64,000 bases of DNA from Actinoplanes sp. N902-109 (GTDB lineage Bacteria > Actinomycetota > Actinomycetes > Mycobacteriales > Micromonosporaceae). The stretch lies in NCBI RefSeq assembly GCF_000389965.1, contig NC_021191.1:4031501-4095500 (forward strand), given 5' to 3'. Of the stretch, positions 43,346-51,995 are shown piece after piece; the first letter of the stretch is position 1; each line of letters begins with the position of its first letter. A program made the position numbers and the translations under genes. The notes beneath the pieces are model-generated. The model was not told where the DNA came from, made no database searches, and saw nothing but the letters and a program-made list of their open reading frames with translations.

Positions 43346-44566
43346 TCAGGTGTAGATCACGGTGACGGCACCGGTGGTGGTGTCCAGCACGATGGCGCCG
43401 TGCTGGAAGGTGCTGCGGCGCCCGTTCGCCACGGCGTACTCGTCGGACAGCGGGTAGCCCAACAATCCGGCCGGGCCCTGCAACGACAACCATTTCGTAC
43501 GGATGGCCCCGTGCACCTCGTGCGCCCCGGTCGGGCGCAGCCAGTAGATGGAGCCGCCCTGGAAGTCGTTGTACCAGCCCCCGTTCGCCGCGGGCAGCTC
43601 GTCGGTGGTCGGGAACTGCAGGAACCCGGTCACCGTGCCCAGACCGCGGTACTTGCCCAGGATCGCGTTGCGCACCACATGCGCACCGGTGCCGACCGAC
43701 CAGTAGATCCGGCCTACCTGGAACCACTGCACGTAGGTGCCGGTGGTGGCCGGCATCTCCGCGGTCATCGGGGCACCGGAATAGGCCGGACCGCCCAGCG
43801 CCAGGTACTTCGCCCGGATCGCGTTCTTGGTCAGCGCCTGGAACGGGGTGGTGAAGCCGTACCCCATGCCCTTGAGCTTGTCGATGATCCGCTGCAGGTT
43901 GCCCGGATCGGTGGACGGGATGGTCACGTGCATGACGATGATCGCGCCCGGCACCGTGTACCGGTCGATCCGGCTGCTCACCGTGGCCCAGTCGGCGGCC
44001 TGGTAGCCGGTGGTGTCGAAGGTCCAGTCATGGTTGATGAAGAAGCCGCGCGCCGCCAGGTCCCGGTTGAGCTGCGCGTCGGTGTACCCGGAGCGGTACG
44101 GCGCCCGGAACCACCCGGCGGACATGATGCCGGCCGCGGTGAACGCCGCCTCCGTCTGGTCCAGCTGCGCCCAGCGCTGCGCCTGGGTGAGCGTCATGAA
44201 GTCCGGGTGGCTGTAGCTGTGGTTGAAGATCTTGTGCCCGTGGTCGGCGATGTTCCTGGCCTCGGCCGGGTTTTGCGCGGCGAACCGCCCGGTCATCCCG
44301 AACCCGCCGACGATGGAGTTGGCGGCGAACACCTGCAGGATCGTGTCCAGGTTGGCCTTGCTCACCGCGTTCTCCGCGGCCGTGCCGGTGCGCCAGTCCA
44401 GGTCGAACGTCAGGGTGACCACCTTGGTGGTGTCGTAGCCACGGGTGAACAGCTGCGCCTGGGCCGGGGCGCTGTCGGCAGCCACGGCCGGTGCCGCCAC
44501 CACCCCGCCGAACCCCACGAGTGCCAGGACTCCCACAGCCACCAGCGCCGTGCGTGCCGCCTTCAT
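43346..44566 (-). CDS. Secreted polysaccharide deacetylase with LGFP-type repeats
   Basis: A 406-aa exported NodB-fold esterase acting on N- or O-acetylated polysaccharide (wall or chitin-like). Signal MKAARTALVAVGVLALVGFGGVVAAPAVAA. Motif 1 is TFDLDW, motif 2 HSYSHP, motif 3 FRAPYRSG and motif 5 IIVMHV; motif 1 has Leu where the usual TFDDG has the second Asp, but Asp recurs next. The C-terminal ~150 residues are LGFP-like wall-binding repeats (AIRAKYLALGGP, AILGKYRGLGTVTGFLQFPTTDE, AIRTKWLSLQGPAGLLGYPLSDE). GGAGGTGGG Shine-Dalgarno at 44566. A dormancy-type palindrome lies 51 bp upstream. Confidence 0.85.
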   Translation of the reverse strand: MKAARTALVAVGVLALVGFGGVVAAPAVAADSAPAQAQLFTRGYDTTKVVTLTFDLDWRTGTAAENAVSKANLDTILQVFAANSIVGGFGMTGRFAAQNPAEARNIADHGHKIFNHSYSHPDFMTLTQAQRWAQLDQTEAAFTAAGIMSAGWFRAPYRSGYTDAQLNRDLAARGFFINHDWTFDTTGYQAADWATVSSRIDRYTVPGAIIVMHVTIPSTDPGNLQRIIDKLKGMGYGFTTPFQALTKNAIRAKYLALGGPAYSGAPMTAEMPATTGTYVQWFQVGRIYWSVGTGAHVVRNAILGKYRGLGTVTGFLQFPTTDELPAANGGWYNDFQGGSIYWLRPTGAHEVHGAIRTKWLSLQGPAGLLGYPLSDEYAVANGRRSTFQHGAIVLDTTTGAVTVIYT

Positions 44567-44616
44567 GAGACCCACCTCCACCCTCCAGGGTGACCCCGTT
44601 GCACCCGCGGCCGGCA

Positions 44617-44630
44617 GGGCCGGACGGCCC
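44617..44630. promoter_or_regulatory. Dormancy-type palindrome site 4
   Basis: GGGCCGGACGGCCC, 51 bp upstream of the deacetylase start. Confidence 0.55.
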
Positions 44631-44637
44631 CCGGCGG

Positions 44638-45600
44638 TCAGGAGGTCAGGACGTCGTCCACGGCGCGGCGGGGGGTGGGGCGGCTCGGATCGCCGTAGCC
44701 GATGCGCAGGGCCATCTGCGGCACCCCGGCGCGGCGCAGCGAGCGGCGCAGCTGGTCGCGGGCCGCCGGCACCTCGATCGGCTGGGAGATCATCGAGCTG
44801 GCCAGCCCGGCGTCGGTGATCGCCAGCAGGACGTGCTGCAGGACCTGGCCGGCGCGTAGCTGGTCGGCCGGCAGGTCACCGACGACGCCCAGCACGGCGA
44901 TCAGCGGTTCCGGTTCGAAGTCGCGGCCGGGGGCGCGGCGCCGGTCGCTGAACGGGCGCTGCGGCAGCAGGTCCTGCGGCTCGGTGACCGGGGCGCCGGC
45001 CATCACCGGTACGCCGTCCGGGGCGGCCTCGACGTGCGTCCACCCGGCCATCTCGGCCTGGTAGCGGGGGTCCCGCCGGAGCACCCGGTCGGCGCTGCGG
45101 GTGATCTCGGCGAAGCCGGTCAGCGCGGTGGTGCCGACCAGCAGCTCCAGCCAGCCACCGTCGGCCCGGGCCGCCTCGATCAGCCGCATCCGTACGTCGG
45201 TGGGCACCGGGTGCGGCCAGAACGGGCGGCGGTTGCTGGCGCGGTGCGGGATGGCGGCGTGCAGCGCGTGTTCCTCGTACGTTGCCGGGCGCCGCCGGGC
45301 CGGGGTGAGCCGGGCCAGCAGGTCCGGCTGCGCCGGGTCGGGCCGGAACCGGACGTCGGCCGGGGTGCCGTTGACCGCCAGCACCAGCCGGGCGTTGAAC
45401 ACCGCGGCCCCGCAGGCCAGCCGGATCGCCCAGCCGGTGCTGTCGGCCACGGCCAGCTGGCGCCCGGCGTCGCTGCGCACCTCGATGGCCCCGTCGCGCA
45501 GGGCGAACAGCCACGGCTGGCTGTTGTGCATGGACGGCGCCCGGACCGCCGCGGCAACCGCGCGGCGCAGGAGCGGGTGGTCAAATGGTGCCGTGCTCAC
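44638..45600 (-). CDS. Acg-like FMN-binding nitroreductase-fold protein
   Basis: A 320-aa protein of the actinobacterial Acg (Rv2032/Rv3131) family, a duplicated nitroreductase fold that in M. tuberculosis is DosR-induced and may sequester flavin. Motif RAPSMHNSQPWLFALRDG near residue 23. GTG start at 45600 with GGAGA upstream. It overlaps the previous paralogue by 20 bp, forming a two-gene operon. It retains the C-terminal RIGYGDPSRPTPRRAVDDVL typical of the family. Confidence 0.85.
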   Translation of the reverse strand: MSTAPFDHPLLRRAVAAAVRAPSMHNSQPWLFALRDGAIEVRSDAGRQLAVADSTGWAIRLACGAAVFNARLVLAVNGTPADVRFRPDPAQPDLLARLTPARRRPATYEEHALHAAIPHRASNRRPFWPHPVPTDVRMRLIEAARADGGWLELLVGTTALTGFAEITRSADRVLRRDPRYQAEMAGWTHVEAAPDGVPVMAGAPVTEPQDLLPQRPFSDRRRAPGRDFEPEPLIAVLGVVGDLPADQLRAGQVLQHVLLAITDAGLASSMISQPIEVPAARDQLRRSLRRAGVPQMALRIGYGDPSRPTPRRAVDDVLTS

Positions 45601-46603
45601 GATGCTCTCCACTGGTGTCGATGACGTCGGCCGCCCGGCGCCGGGGAGCCGGCGGAAGGTCCTCGGTGGTGGCGCGGAAACCCAGCCGCACCACGATGTA
45701 CGGCTCACCCACCCCGGCGAGCAGGTCACGTAGCAGGCGCCGGGGCCACTCCACCTCGATGGTGTCGCTCAGCGGCGCGGTGGCCAGCCCCTCGGCGGTG
45801 GCCATCAGCAGCAGCGCGGACAACGCCTCGCCGCCGCGCAGCAGCTCCACCGGCCGGTCGGACAGGCCGAACAGCACGACGTAGGCGGCACCGAGGTCGA
45901 ACCCCGGACCCGGTCGCAGCCCGGGAGTGCCGTCCGGGGCGTAGTCGCGTACCGGCACCCGGCGCGGGCCCGGCTGCACGGCGGTCGTGGCCGGCACCCC
46001 GTCGCCGCTGCCGGCCGGGCGGTGCGTCCACTGCTGCAGCTCCGCCCGGTACGCCGGGTCCTCGCGCTCCGCGTCGGCGGCCCGCCCGGTCGACGTGGCC
46101 AGCATCGGCATCTGGTCGCGGCGCACGATGTGCAGGTAGGCCCCGTGCTGCTCGACCACCCGGCGCAGCCGGGTCAGCGTCTGCTCGGGCACCGGGCGGT
46201 CACCGAAGGGCCGCCGGTCGGTGCGCCGGCGGGGGATGGCATCGGCCATGCGTTCGCTGTCGGCGCCGACCTGATCGGTGCCGGTGACCGTGATGGTCGC
46301 CAGCAGCGGCGCGTCCTCGCCATCGGGCATCCGGGTCACCTGCGGGACCCAGCCCAGCGCCGCCAGGGTCAGCACCGCGTGATTGAGCGCGGCACCACAG
46401 CTGAGCAGCAGCAGCCGCCCGTCGGGATCGGTGACGGTGAGCGCCCGGCCGCGGTCGGCGGACAACTCCAGGCGGTCGTCGTGCAGGCGCCAGCGCCACG
46501 GCTGGGTGTTGAAGACCGACGGGGCGAGCAGCGACCTGCGTGCTGCGGTCTCGAGCGCGGCGGTGATCCGGCTCCGTGCCGGCCGGTCGGATCGTGCGGT
46601 CAT
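45581..46603 (-). CDS. Acg-like nitroreductase-fold protein
   Basis: A 340-aa paralogue with SLLAPSVFNTQPWRWRLHDDRLEL, DAIPRRRTDRRPFGDRPVPEQTL and the C-terminal VVRLGFRATTEDLPPAPRRRAADVI. Here Phe-Asn replaces the usual His-Asn of the PSxHNxQPW motif, the clearest difference from its neighbours. First gene of the operon; the palindrome at 46661 lies 58 bp upstream, inside the 3' end of the next USP gene. Confidence 0.85.
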   Translation of the reverse strand: MTARSDRPARSRITAALETAARRSLLAPSVFNTQPWRWRLHDDRLELSADRGRALTVTDPDGRLLLLSCGAALNHAVLTLAALGWVPQVTRMPDGEDAPLLATITVTGTDQVGADSERMADAIPRRRTDRRPFGDRPVPEQTLTRLRRVVEQHGAYLHIVRRDQMPMLATSTGRAADAEREDPAYRAELQQWTHRPAGSGDGVPATTAVQPGPRRVPVRDYAPDGTPGLRPGPGFDLGAAYVVLFGLSDRPVELLRGGEALSALLLMATAEGLATAPLSDTIEVEWPRRLLRDLLAGVGEPYIVVRLGFRATTEDLPPAPRRRAADVIDTSGEHREHGTI

Positions 46604-46657
46604 GACGGAACCTCCTGCCTTCCTGGTTCGACGGTGCCGTGCCGGGCGGTCCGCGGG

Positions 46658-47536
46658 TCAGGGCCGAAGGTCCTGCAAAGCCGGGCGGTGCGGCCGGACA
46701 ACGGCCACCGCACACCCGGCGTGCCGCATCAGGTGCAGCGCGGTCGAGCCCAGCAGCGTGCCGGCGATCGCGCCGTGCCCACGGCTGCCCACCACGACCA
46801 GCCCGGCCCCGCGCGAGGCCGACTCCAGCGCCGCGGCGGCCGGCAGGTGGGACAGCGTCATCGTGGTGAGCACGAGCGGGTGCCGCTCCTGCCACGGGGC
46901 CAGCGCGCGGGTCAGCAAGGCGCGTTCGGCCTCGTCGTCGGCGGCCGGCGCTCCCGGTACGGCCCACGGCGTGGACACCGGGATGAAGCTGTGCACCACC
47001 CGCAGACCGCACCCGTACAGCTCGGCGGCCTCGTAACCGGCGCGCAGCAGCGCATCGGACCGGGCCGGGTCGTGCACCCCGACCACCACCGGCCCGGTCC
47101 CCGGGGTGCCGGGACCGCGGACCACCACCACCGGGCACCCGGCGTGCGTGGCGAGCCGCATGCTGACCGAACCCCGCAGCAGCCCGCTCAGGGTGCTGCG
47201 CCGGTGCGTGCCGGTCACCACGAGCGCCACGGTGCCGGAGAGCTCGATCAGGTGCGCCCCGGCGTCACCGGTCAGCACGTCACCCTCGACCTCGACCCCC
47301 GGTGCCGCGGTACGCGCCTGCCGGACGGCCGCGCGTACGACCGTCTCGGCGATCTGCCGGGCCACGTCGGCACGGCCACCGGTGCAGTCGCTGTGCAGCT
47401 CGTCGTAGTCCCAGTCGAAGACGTGCACGATGCGCAGCGGCGCACCCCGGCGGCCGGCCTCCCGGGCCGCCCACTGCACCGCGGCCGCTCCCGCGACCGT
47501 GCCGTCGGTGCCCACCACCACATCGGTACGCGCCAT
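46658..47536 (-). CDS. Universal stress protein, tandem UspA domains
   Basis: A 292-aa tandem USP. Domain 1 loop GTHRRSTLSGLLRGSVS lacks the second Gly; domain 2 has a complete GSRGHGAIAGTLLGS. GAGGAGGGCGTC Shine-Dalgarno at 47536. Divergent from the CBS operon, with the palindrome at 47613 in the shared 144-bp gap. Confidence 0.92.
   Translation of the reverse strand: MARTDVVVGTDGTVAGAAAVQWAAREAGRRGAPLRIVHVFDWDYDELHSDCTGGRADVARQIAETVVRAAVRQARTAAPGVEVEGDVLTGDAGAHLIELSGTVALVVTGTHRRSTLSGLLRGSVSMRLATHAGCPVVVVRGPGTPGTGPVVVGVHDPARSDALLRAGYEAAELYGCGLRVVHSFIPVSTPWAVPGAPAADDEAERALLTRALAPWQERHPLVLTTMTLSHLPAAAALESASRGAGLVVVGSRGHGAIAGTLLGSTALHLMRHAGCAVAVVRPHRPALQDLRP
46661..46674. promoter_or_regulatory. 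Dormancy-type palindrome site 5
   Basis: GGGCCGAAGGTCCT, 58 bp upstream of the nitroreductase pair. It overlaps the last codons of the adjacent USP gene, so the coding sequence there is under double constraint. Confidence 0.55.
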
Positions 47537-47612
47537 GACGCCCTCCTCGCGACTGGCGTCCATCGTCGGCCGGGATCGACAACCGTGGCAGGGCGAGCCG
47601 GCTCCCCGGCCC

Positions 47613-47626
47613 GGGTCCAACGGCCC
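47613..47626. promoter_or_regulatory. Dormancy-type palindrome site 6 (bidirectional)
   Basis: GGGTCCAACGGCCC, 76 bp before the USP gene and 54 bp before the CBS operon. Identical to the reverse complement of the site at 50558. Confidence 0.58.
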
Positions 47627-47680
47627 TGACCGCCGCCGTCCGGCTTGCCTAGCGTCGGAGGCTGAGGAGGGGAGGGCGCG

Positions 47681-48178
47681 ATGAAGCTCTGGCGCGTGGA
47701 CGACGTCATGACCAGGGACGTCGTCGCCGTGCGCGAGGACACGCCGTACCGGGAGGTGGTCGATCTGCTGATCAGCCGGCGGGTGAGCGCCGTGCCGGTG
47801 GTCACCCGGTTCGACCGGGTCGTCGGGCTGGTGTCCGCCTCGGATCTGCTGGACAAGGTGCAAGCGGGCGGCGCGGACCGCGCTCCCGGGATCCTGGCCG
47901 GCCCCCGGCGCCGCGCCCGGTACGCCAAGGCGGTGGCCCGGACGGCCGGCGACGTGATGAGCTCGCCGGTGCACACCACGCTGCCGTCGCTGTCGATCGC
48001 CGAGGCGGCCCGCCGGATGCGGCAGCACCGGGTCAAGCGGCTGCCGGTGGAGGACGAGCTGGGCCGGTTGATCGGCATCGTCACCCGTAGCGACCTGCTC
48101 AAGGTGTGTCTGCGCACCGATGGGGAGCTGCACCGCGACGTGAACGACGACCACCGGGTCTCCGGGGTCGTGCCGTGA
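47681..48178 (+). CDS. CBS-domain pair protein
   Basis: A 165-aa cytosolic protein of two CBS domains (VDDVMTRDVVAVREDTPYREVVDLL ... VVGLVSASDLLDKV and AGDVMSSPVHTTLPSLSIAEAARRM ... LIGIVTRSDLLKV). CBS pairs bind adenosine nucleotides. It is very similar to the 50741 protein but lacks that protein's BON domain. First gene of an operon with the HAF protein (17-bp gap) and a second CBS protein. Confidence 0.9.
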   Translation: MKLWRVDDVMTRDVVAVREDTPYREVVDLLISRRVSAVPVVTRFDRVVGLVSASDLLDKVQAGGADRAPGILAGPRRRARYAKAVARTAGDVMSSPVHTTLPSLSIAEAARRMRQHRVKRLPVEDELGRLIGIVTRSDLLKVCLRTDGELHRDVNDDHRVSGVVP

Positions 48179-48195
48179 GCCGAGGAGGTGTCGTG

Positions 48196-49308
48196 ATGTT
48201 CGCAAGAACACTCGCCGTGGTGGCTGTCACCATGGTTGCCGTCCCGATGGGTGCCACCGCCACCGCGACCGCCGCAACCCCGGTCCCTGCTCACGGCCGG
48301 CTCGTCGCGCTGGGCTCGCTGGGCGGTGGGGACGCCTGGGCGGACGGGATGAACCAGCGTGGCGACCTGATCGGCCAGAGCCGCAACGCCGAGGCCGAAT
48401 GGCAAGGCGCGGTGTGGTGGCACGACCGCACGCAACCGGTCACCCTCGGCGTCGCCGACGCGATGCCGGTCGCCATCAACGACCACGGCCACATCGCCGC
48501 CCGGGGCGCTGCCCCCTTCCTGTGGCGCAACGGCCGGATCACCTACCTGAGCCGCTCCACCCGCTCGCAGCTGGCGGTCAGCGACATCAACGAGCACGAC
48601 GAGATCTCCGGCACGGTCACCGACGCCGGCGGCCGCTCCCGGGCGTTCCAGTGGCGCCGCGGCACGATCACCGTGCTGTCCACACCCAAGGCGATGAACA
48701 GCTTCGGGTATGCGCTCAACAACCGCGGCGACGTGGTGGGCACGCTGGTCGACCCCCGGCCCGGCACCTCCCGGGCGGTACTGTGGCAGCACGGCCGGAT
48801 GATCCGGCTGGCCGGTCCCGACAGCGTCCCGGTCGCGCTCAACGACCGGACCCAGATCATCGGGTACGTCGCGGGGCACCCGTTCCTGTGGCACCGCGGC
48901 CGGCTGCGTGACCTGCTGGCCGGCACCGGGGCCGACTACGGCCGGGTGACCGGCATCAACCGGGCCGGCGATCTGTCCGGCCTGCTCAGCCGCCCGGGTA
49001 CGGGCTGGCAACCGGTGCTCTGGCGCGCCGGCCGGCCGGTGGTCATCGGCCTGCCCGCCGGCCACGGCACAGCCGCGGGCATCAACGACCGCGGCGACGT
49101 CACCGGCCTTCTGTGGCCGTCCGTCGGGGCCGGGGAGAGCGTGCCCTACCAGCCGTTCCAGTGGCGGCAGGGGCGCACGACAGTCTTCGACCCACCCTCG
49201 CCCAACCTCGGCATCCACAACGTCGGCATCGACAACCGTGGCGGCATCGCCATCAACGTCGAGACGTCCGGTTCGGGGCTGGCGCTCTTCCGATCGGCAG
49301 ACAGGTGA
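48196..49308 (+). CDS. Secreted HAF-repeat protein
   Basis: A 370-aa protein with signal MFARTLAVVAVTMVAVPMGATATATA and at least six HAF-type repeats (PFLWRNGRITYLSRS, AFQWRRGTITVLSTP, AVLWQHGRMIRLAG, PFLWHRGRLRDLLAG, and AIN/ALN-NRGDVVG spacers), suggesting a beta-propeller-like exported domain. Role unknown. GAGGAGG precedes a GTG-ATG pair; the ATG is used here. It lies between two CBS genes, an odd place for an exported protein. Confidence 0.82.
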   Translation: MFARTLAVVAVTMVAVPMGATATATAATPVPAHGRLVALGSLGGGDAWADGMNQRGDLIGQSRNAEAEWQGAVWWHDRTQPVTLGVADAMPVAINDHGHIAARGAAPFLWRNGRITYLSRSTRSQLAVSDINEHDEISGTVTDAGGRSRAFQWRRGTITVLSTPKAMNSFGYALNNRGDVVGTLVDPRPGTSRAVLWQHGRMIRLAGPDSVPVALNDRTQIIGYVAGHPFLWHRGRLRDLLAGTGADYGRVTGINRAGDLSGLLSRPGTGWQPVLWRAGRPVVIGLPAGHGTAAGINDRGDVTGLLWPSVGAGESVPYQPFQWRQGRTTVFDPPSPNLGIHNVGIDNRGGIAINVETSGSGLALFRSADR

Positions 49309-49313
49309 TTCCC

Positions 49314-49691
49314 ATGCACGTCGAAGAGATCATGACCAGACCGGTGCGTACGGTGCACCCCGCAGCCACCGTCGAACGGGCCGCCCACACCATGGCCACC
49401 CACGACGTGACCGCCCTCCCGGTGGTCGACGCCACCGGCACCCTGGTCGGCATGGTGAGCGAGTGCGACGTCCTGCAGCACCAGCTCCCCGCCACCCCCA
49501 CCGCACCATCCCGCCCGGCCACGGTCGCCGAGATCATGTCGCCCTTCCCGATCACCGCCCGCCCCGCCACCGACATCGCCGTCGTGGCCGACACCATGCT
49601 GGAGGGCGACGTCCGCAGCATGCCCGTGGTCGACCGCGGCACCGTCGTCGGCATCGTCAGCCGCCGCGACGTCCTGCGTACCCTGCTCTGA
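49314..49691 (+). CDS. CBS-domain pair protein (short)
   Basis: A 125-aa protein, almost only two CBS domains: VEEIMTRPVRTVHPAATVERAAHTM ... LVGMVSECDVLQH and VAEIMSPFPITARPATDIAVVADTM ... VVGIVSRRDVLRTLL. Similar stand-alone pairs (hypoxic-response-protein-like) belong to the mycobacterial DosR regulon. It begins 5 bp after the HAF gene, ending the operon. A stem-loop follows. Confidence 0.9.
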   Translation: MHVEEIMTRPVRTVHPAATVERAAHTMATHDVTALPVVDATGTLVGMVSECDVLQHQLPATPTAPSRPATVAEIMSPFPITARPATDIAVVADTMLEGDVRSMPVVDRGTVVGIVSRRDVLRTLL

Positions 49692-49699
49692 AGACGCGG

Positions 49700-49715
49700 C
49701 CTGCCCGAGCAGGCA
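49700..49715 (+). terminator. Stem-loop after the CBS operon
   Basis: GCCTGC-CCGA-GCAGGC, a perfect 6-bp stem 9 bp after the stop; no T run. Confidence 0.5.
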
Positions 49716-49876
49716 TCCCACGTCGGCTGGTCCGGGACTTCGTTGTGCTGGGCTGGGCGCAGCCGGTCCGGTGGACCGGGATCGGCTGCCTCCCCGGCTC
49801 CGCTGTCCCGGTCCGGGCAGCACTGCATGAACAAGCCCACCCCCCCGCGGGTGGCGCCGCGGGTTGCAACCGGATG

Positions 49877-50389
49877 TCAGACGTGATGTGGCAGGGCGGC
49901 TGCTGCGGCCAGGCCGGCTCCCCAGCGGCGGGCGCGCTCGAGCTCGCCGGCGACCAGCGGTCCGGGGGACCCGGCGACCAGGAAGCTCTCCGGCGCGGTG
50001 ACGATGCGGCAGCCCAGACGGCGCAGCCGGCGGCGCGCCTTGCGGGCGGCGGAGCCGGGCATCAGCGGCATCCTGACCCGGGTGTCGAAGCTCGTGGCGG
50101 CCATGCCGGGCAGCAGCGGCGAGCAGTCGAGGTATTCGCGGATGCCCACCTCGGCCGCGCCCGCCCGGATGGTGCCCTGCTCGGCGGCCTGCTTGCGGGT
50201 CGACGGCCGGGTCATCCCGAACGCGTGCGTGGGCCCGCCCACCACCAGCAGATCCATGGCGTACGCCCGGGGCATCGTCGCCACGTCCGCGACCGTGACC
50301 TCGTAGCGTTCCCGCAGCCCGTCGGCGACGGCCCGGGCCACCTTCTCGGTGTTGCCGTACATGGACTCGAAGATCACCAGAGCTTGCAT
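49877..50389 (-). CDS. Flavodoxin domain protein
   Basis: A 170-aa flavodoxin-like protein. FMN phosphate loop ESMYGNTEKVARAVADGL near residue 8, then VVGGPTHAFGMTRPSTRKQAAEQ and a basic stretch RKARRRLRRLGCRI, so it may be electron carrier or regulator. GAGGAGGCGTC Shine-Dalgarno at 50389. It is divergent from the CBS-BON gene. Confidence 0.86.
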   Translation of the reverse strand: MQALVIFESMYGNTEKVARAVADGLRERYEVTVADVATMPRAYAMDLLVVGGPTHAFGMTRPSTRKQAAEQGTIRAGAAEVGIREYLDCSPLLPGMAATSFDTRVRMPLMPGSAARKARRRLRRLGCRIVTAPESFLVAGSPGPLVAGELERARRWGAGLAAAAALPHHV

Positions 50390-50557
50390 GACGCCTCCTC
50401 GCACCCGGGTGGGCCCACCGGCACGCCCCGCCAGGGTGGACGACAGGTGGTGGGCACGACGGAAGAGGACGATTCAGTTGCCGCCCCACCACCGGTTCTC
50501 CGTTGTCGTGCCGGTGGGCCCGGACCTCAGCCTCCCGCCCGCCGTGCCGGGGCACCA

Positions 50558-50571
50558 GGGCCGTTGGACCC
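50558..50571. promoter_or_regulatory. Dormancy-type palindrome site 7
   Basis: GGGCCGTTGGACCC, about 170 bp from both flanking genes. The only site without a start codon at the usual distance. Confidence 0.45.
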
Positions 50572-50669
50572 GCCTCGCCGCGACGGGACTCCCGGCCCTG
50601 GCCGCGCACCGGCGCCGCCCCTACGGTCGACTTCGACGACCTGCGGTGAGGACGGCCGGCCCGCCGGGC

Positions 50670-50683
50670 GTGACCTGTGGCCC
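50670..50683. promoter_or_regulatory. Dormancy-type palindrome site 8 (weaker)
   Basis: GTGACCTGTGGCCC, 57 bp before the CBS-BON gene; one base off consensus. Confidence 0.45.
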
Positions 50684-50740
50684 TCACCGTGGCGGCCCGG
50701 TGCTGCTTAGGGTCGGGGCAGGGACCTGGGAGGTGCTGTG

Positions 50741-51430
50741 ATGCGAAGGTGGACGGTCTCCGACGTGATGACCAGGGACGTCGTCTCGGTGCCCGCGACC
50801 GCGTCGTACCGGGAGCTCGTCGACCTGCTGGTGCACCATCGCTTCAGCGCGGTGCCGGTGGTGGACGAGGCGGGCCGGGTGACCGGGGTGGTGTCCGAGA
50901 CGGATCTCTTCCGCAAGATCGAGTACGCCGGCGACGAGCAGCCGCGGTTGTTCGAGGGGCACCGCCGCCGTGGTGCCCGGGCCAAGGCGGGCGCCACCTG
51001 TGCCGCCGATCTGATGAGCCGGCCGCCCGTAGTGGTCCCGGCGGGCACCAGCATCGCCGCGGCCGCCCGGCTGCTGGCCGGCGAGCGGATCAAACGGCTG
51101 CCGGTGACCGGCGAGCAGGGCCGGCTGGTCGGCATCGTCACCCGCGGTGACCTGCTCAAGGTGCACCTGCGCGGCGATGCCGAGATCCTTGCCGAGGTAC
51201 GGACGGACGTGCTGCGACCCTATGCGGTCGAGGCGGCCCACCGGTTGCACACCGAGGTGACCCGGGGTGAGGTGACCCTGAGCGGCCGGGTGGACTCCTG
51301 GTCCACGGCCGACATCCTGGTGCGGCTGACCCGGTTGGTGCCCGGCGTGGTGGCGGTGCACGACGACCTGTCCTACCAGCTCGACGACCGCTCGATCGAC
51401 GCCCCCAGCTCGCTCTACGGCGTACCGTGA
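50741..51430 (+). CDS. CBS-BON domain protein
   Basis: A 229-aa protein with two CBS domains (VSDVMTRDVVSVPATASYRELVDLL, LVGIVTRGDLLKVHL) and a C-terminal BON domain (AAHRLHTEVTRGEVTLSGRVDSWSTADILVRLTRLVPGVVAVHDDLSYQLDD). BON often contacts membrane or phospholipid. GGGAGGTG precedes a GTG-ATG pair. Paralogue of the 47681 gene. Confidence 0.9.
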   Translation: MRRWTVSDVMTRDVVSVPATASYRELVDLLVHHRFSAVPVVDEAGRVTGVVSETDLFRKIEYAGDEQPRLFEGHRRRGARAKAGATCAADLMSRPPVVVPAGTSIAAAARLLAGERIKRLPVTGEQGRLVGIVTRGDLLKVHLRGDAEILAEVRTDVLRPYAVEAAHRLHTEVTRGEVTLSGRVDSWSTADILVRLTRLVPGVVAVHDDLSYQLDDRSIDAPSSLYGVP

Positions 51431-51442
51431 GCGGAGCCCGGG

Positions 51443-51913
51443 ATGCCCGCGGGTACGACTGACCCCGGCGTGCTGGCCTGGCTGCTGGCCGCTCTGGCGG
51501 CCGGGCTGGCCGGCACCGTCGCGGTGTTCCTGCTGCGCCGGTCCGGCCGCGCGAAGGCGTGGGACGCGACGGCGGCGCGGCTGGCCGTCGCCACCCGCAC
51601 GACGGCCGGGACCCGGCTGCGTCAGGTGCTGGCCGACCGTACGCCGGCCGGATGGGAGCGGTCCTGGCCGCCGCTGCGCACCGTGCTGATCGGCCTTGCG
51701 GCGCAGTGGGGCGAGCTTGCCCGGCACCCCGCCGACCGGCGCCGGCAGGCCCGGGCCGCCACGACCGCCGAGCTGCTGGACGAGCTGATCGCCGCGGTGG
51801 ACGCGGAGAGCGAGGCGCTGCTGTCCGGGCGCGACCGGCCTCTGCTGCGCCCCCGGGCGACCAGCGTGCTGGCCGCCCTCGACGCCGAGCTGACCGGCGC
51901 CCGGTGGCGGTGA
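51443..51913 (+). CDS. Membrane-anchored hypothetical protein
   Basis: A 156-aa protein with a single N-terminal helix (VLAWLLAALAAGLAGTVAVFLLRR) and a helical, Ala/Arg/Glu-rich cytoplasmic part without recognisable motif. It starts 12 bp after the CBS-BON gene and is probably its partner. Confidence 0.72.
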   Translation: MPAGTTDPGVLAWLLAALAAGLAGTVAVFLLRRSGRAKAWDATAARLAVATRTTAGTRLRQVLADRTPAGWERSWPPLRTVLIGLAAQWGELARHPADRRRQARAATTAELLDELIAAVDAESEALLSGRDRPLLRPRATSVLAALDAELTGARWR

Positions 51914-51917
51914 GCGC

Positions 51918-51931
51918 AGGACCTATGGCCC
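51918..51931. promoter_or_regulatory. Dormancy-type palindrome site 9
   Basis: AGGACCTATGGCCC, 64 bp before the DUF1876 gene. Confidence 0.52.
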
Positions 51932-51995
51932 TGGAGTGCCGCCGCCGGGCGCGCTGGGATGGAGGCAACGAACCGCGATGCCGGGAGGTCTGGCC

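Larger units (their letters stand above)
50390..50740. other. 351-bp divergent regulatory region
   Basis: No supported gene. It holds two dormancy-type palindromes (50558 and 50670) and a separate perfect 12-bp palindrome GGTGGGCCCACC at 50408-50419 next to the flavodoxin start. Confidence 0.6.

Noticed and set aside
50408..50419. GGTGGGCCCACC as a member of the 14-site motif
   Set aside because: It is a perfect palindrome but does not fit RGGNC-N4-GNCCY and sits at the flavodoxin Shine-Dalgarno; left as unassigned.
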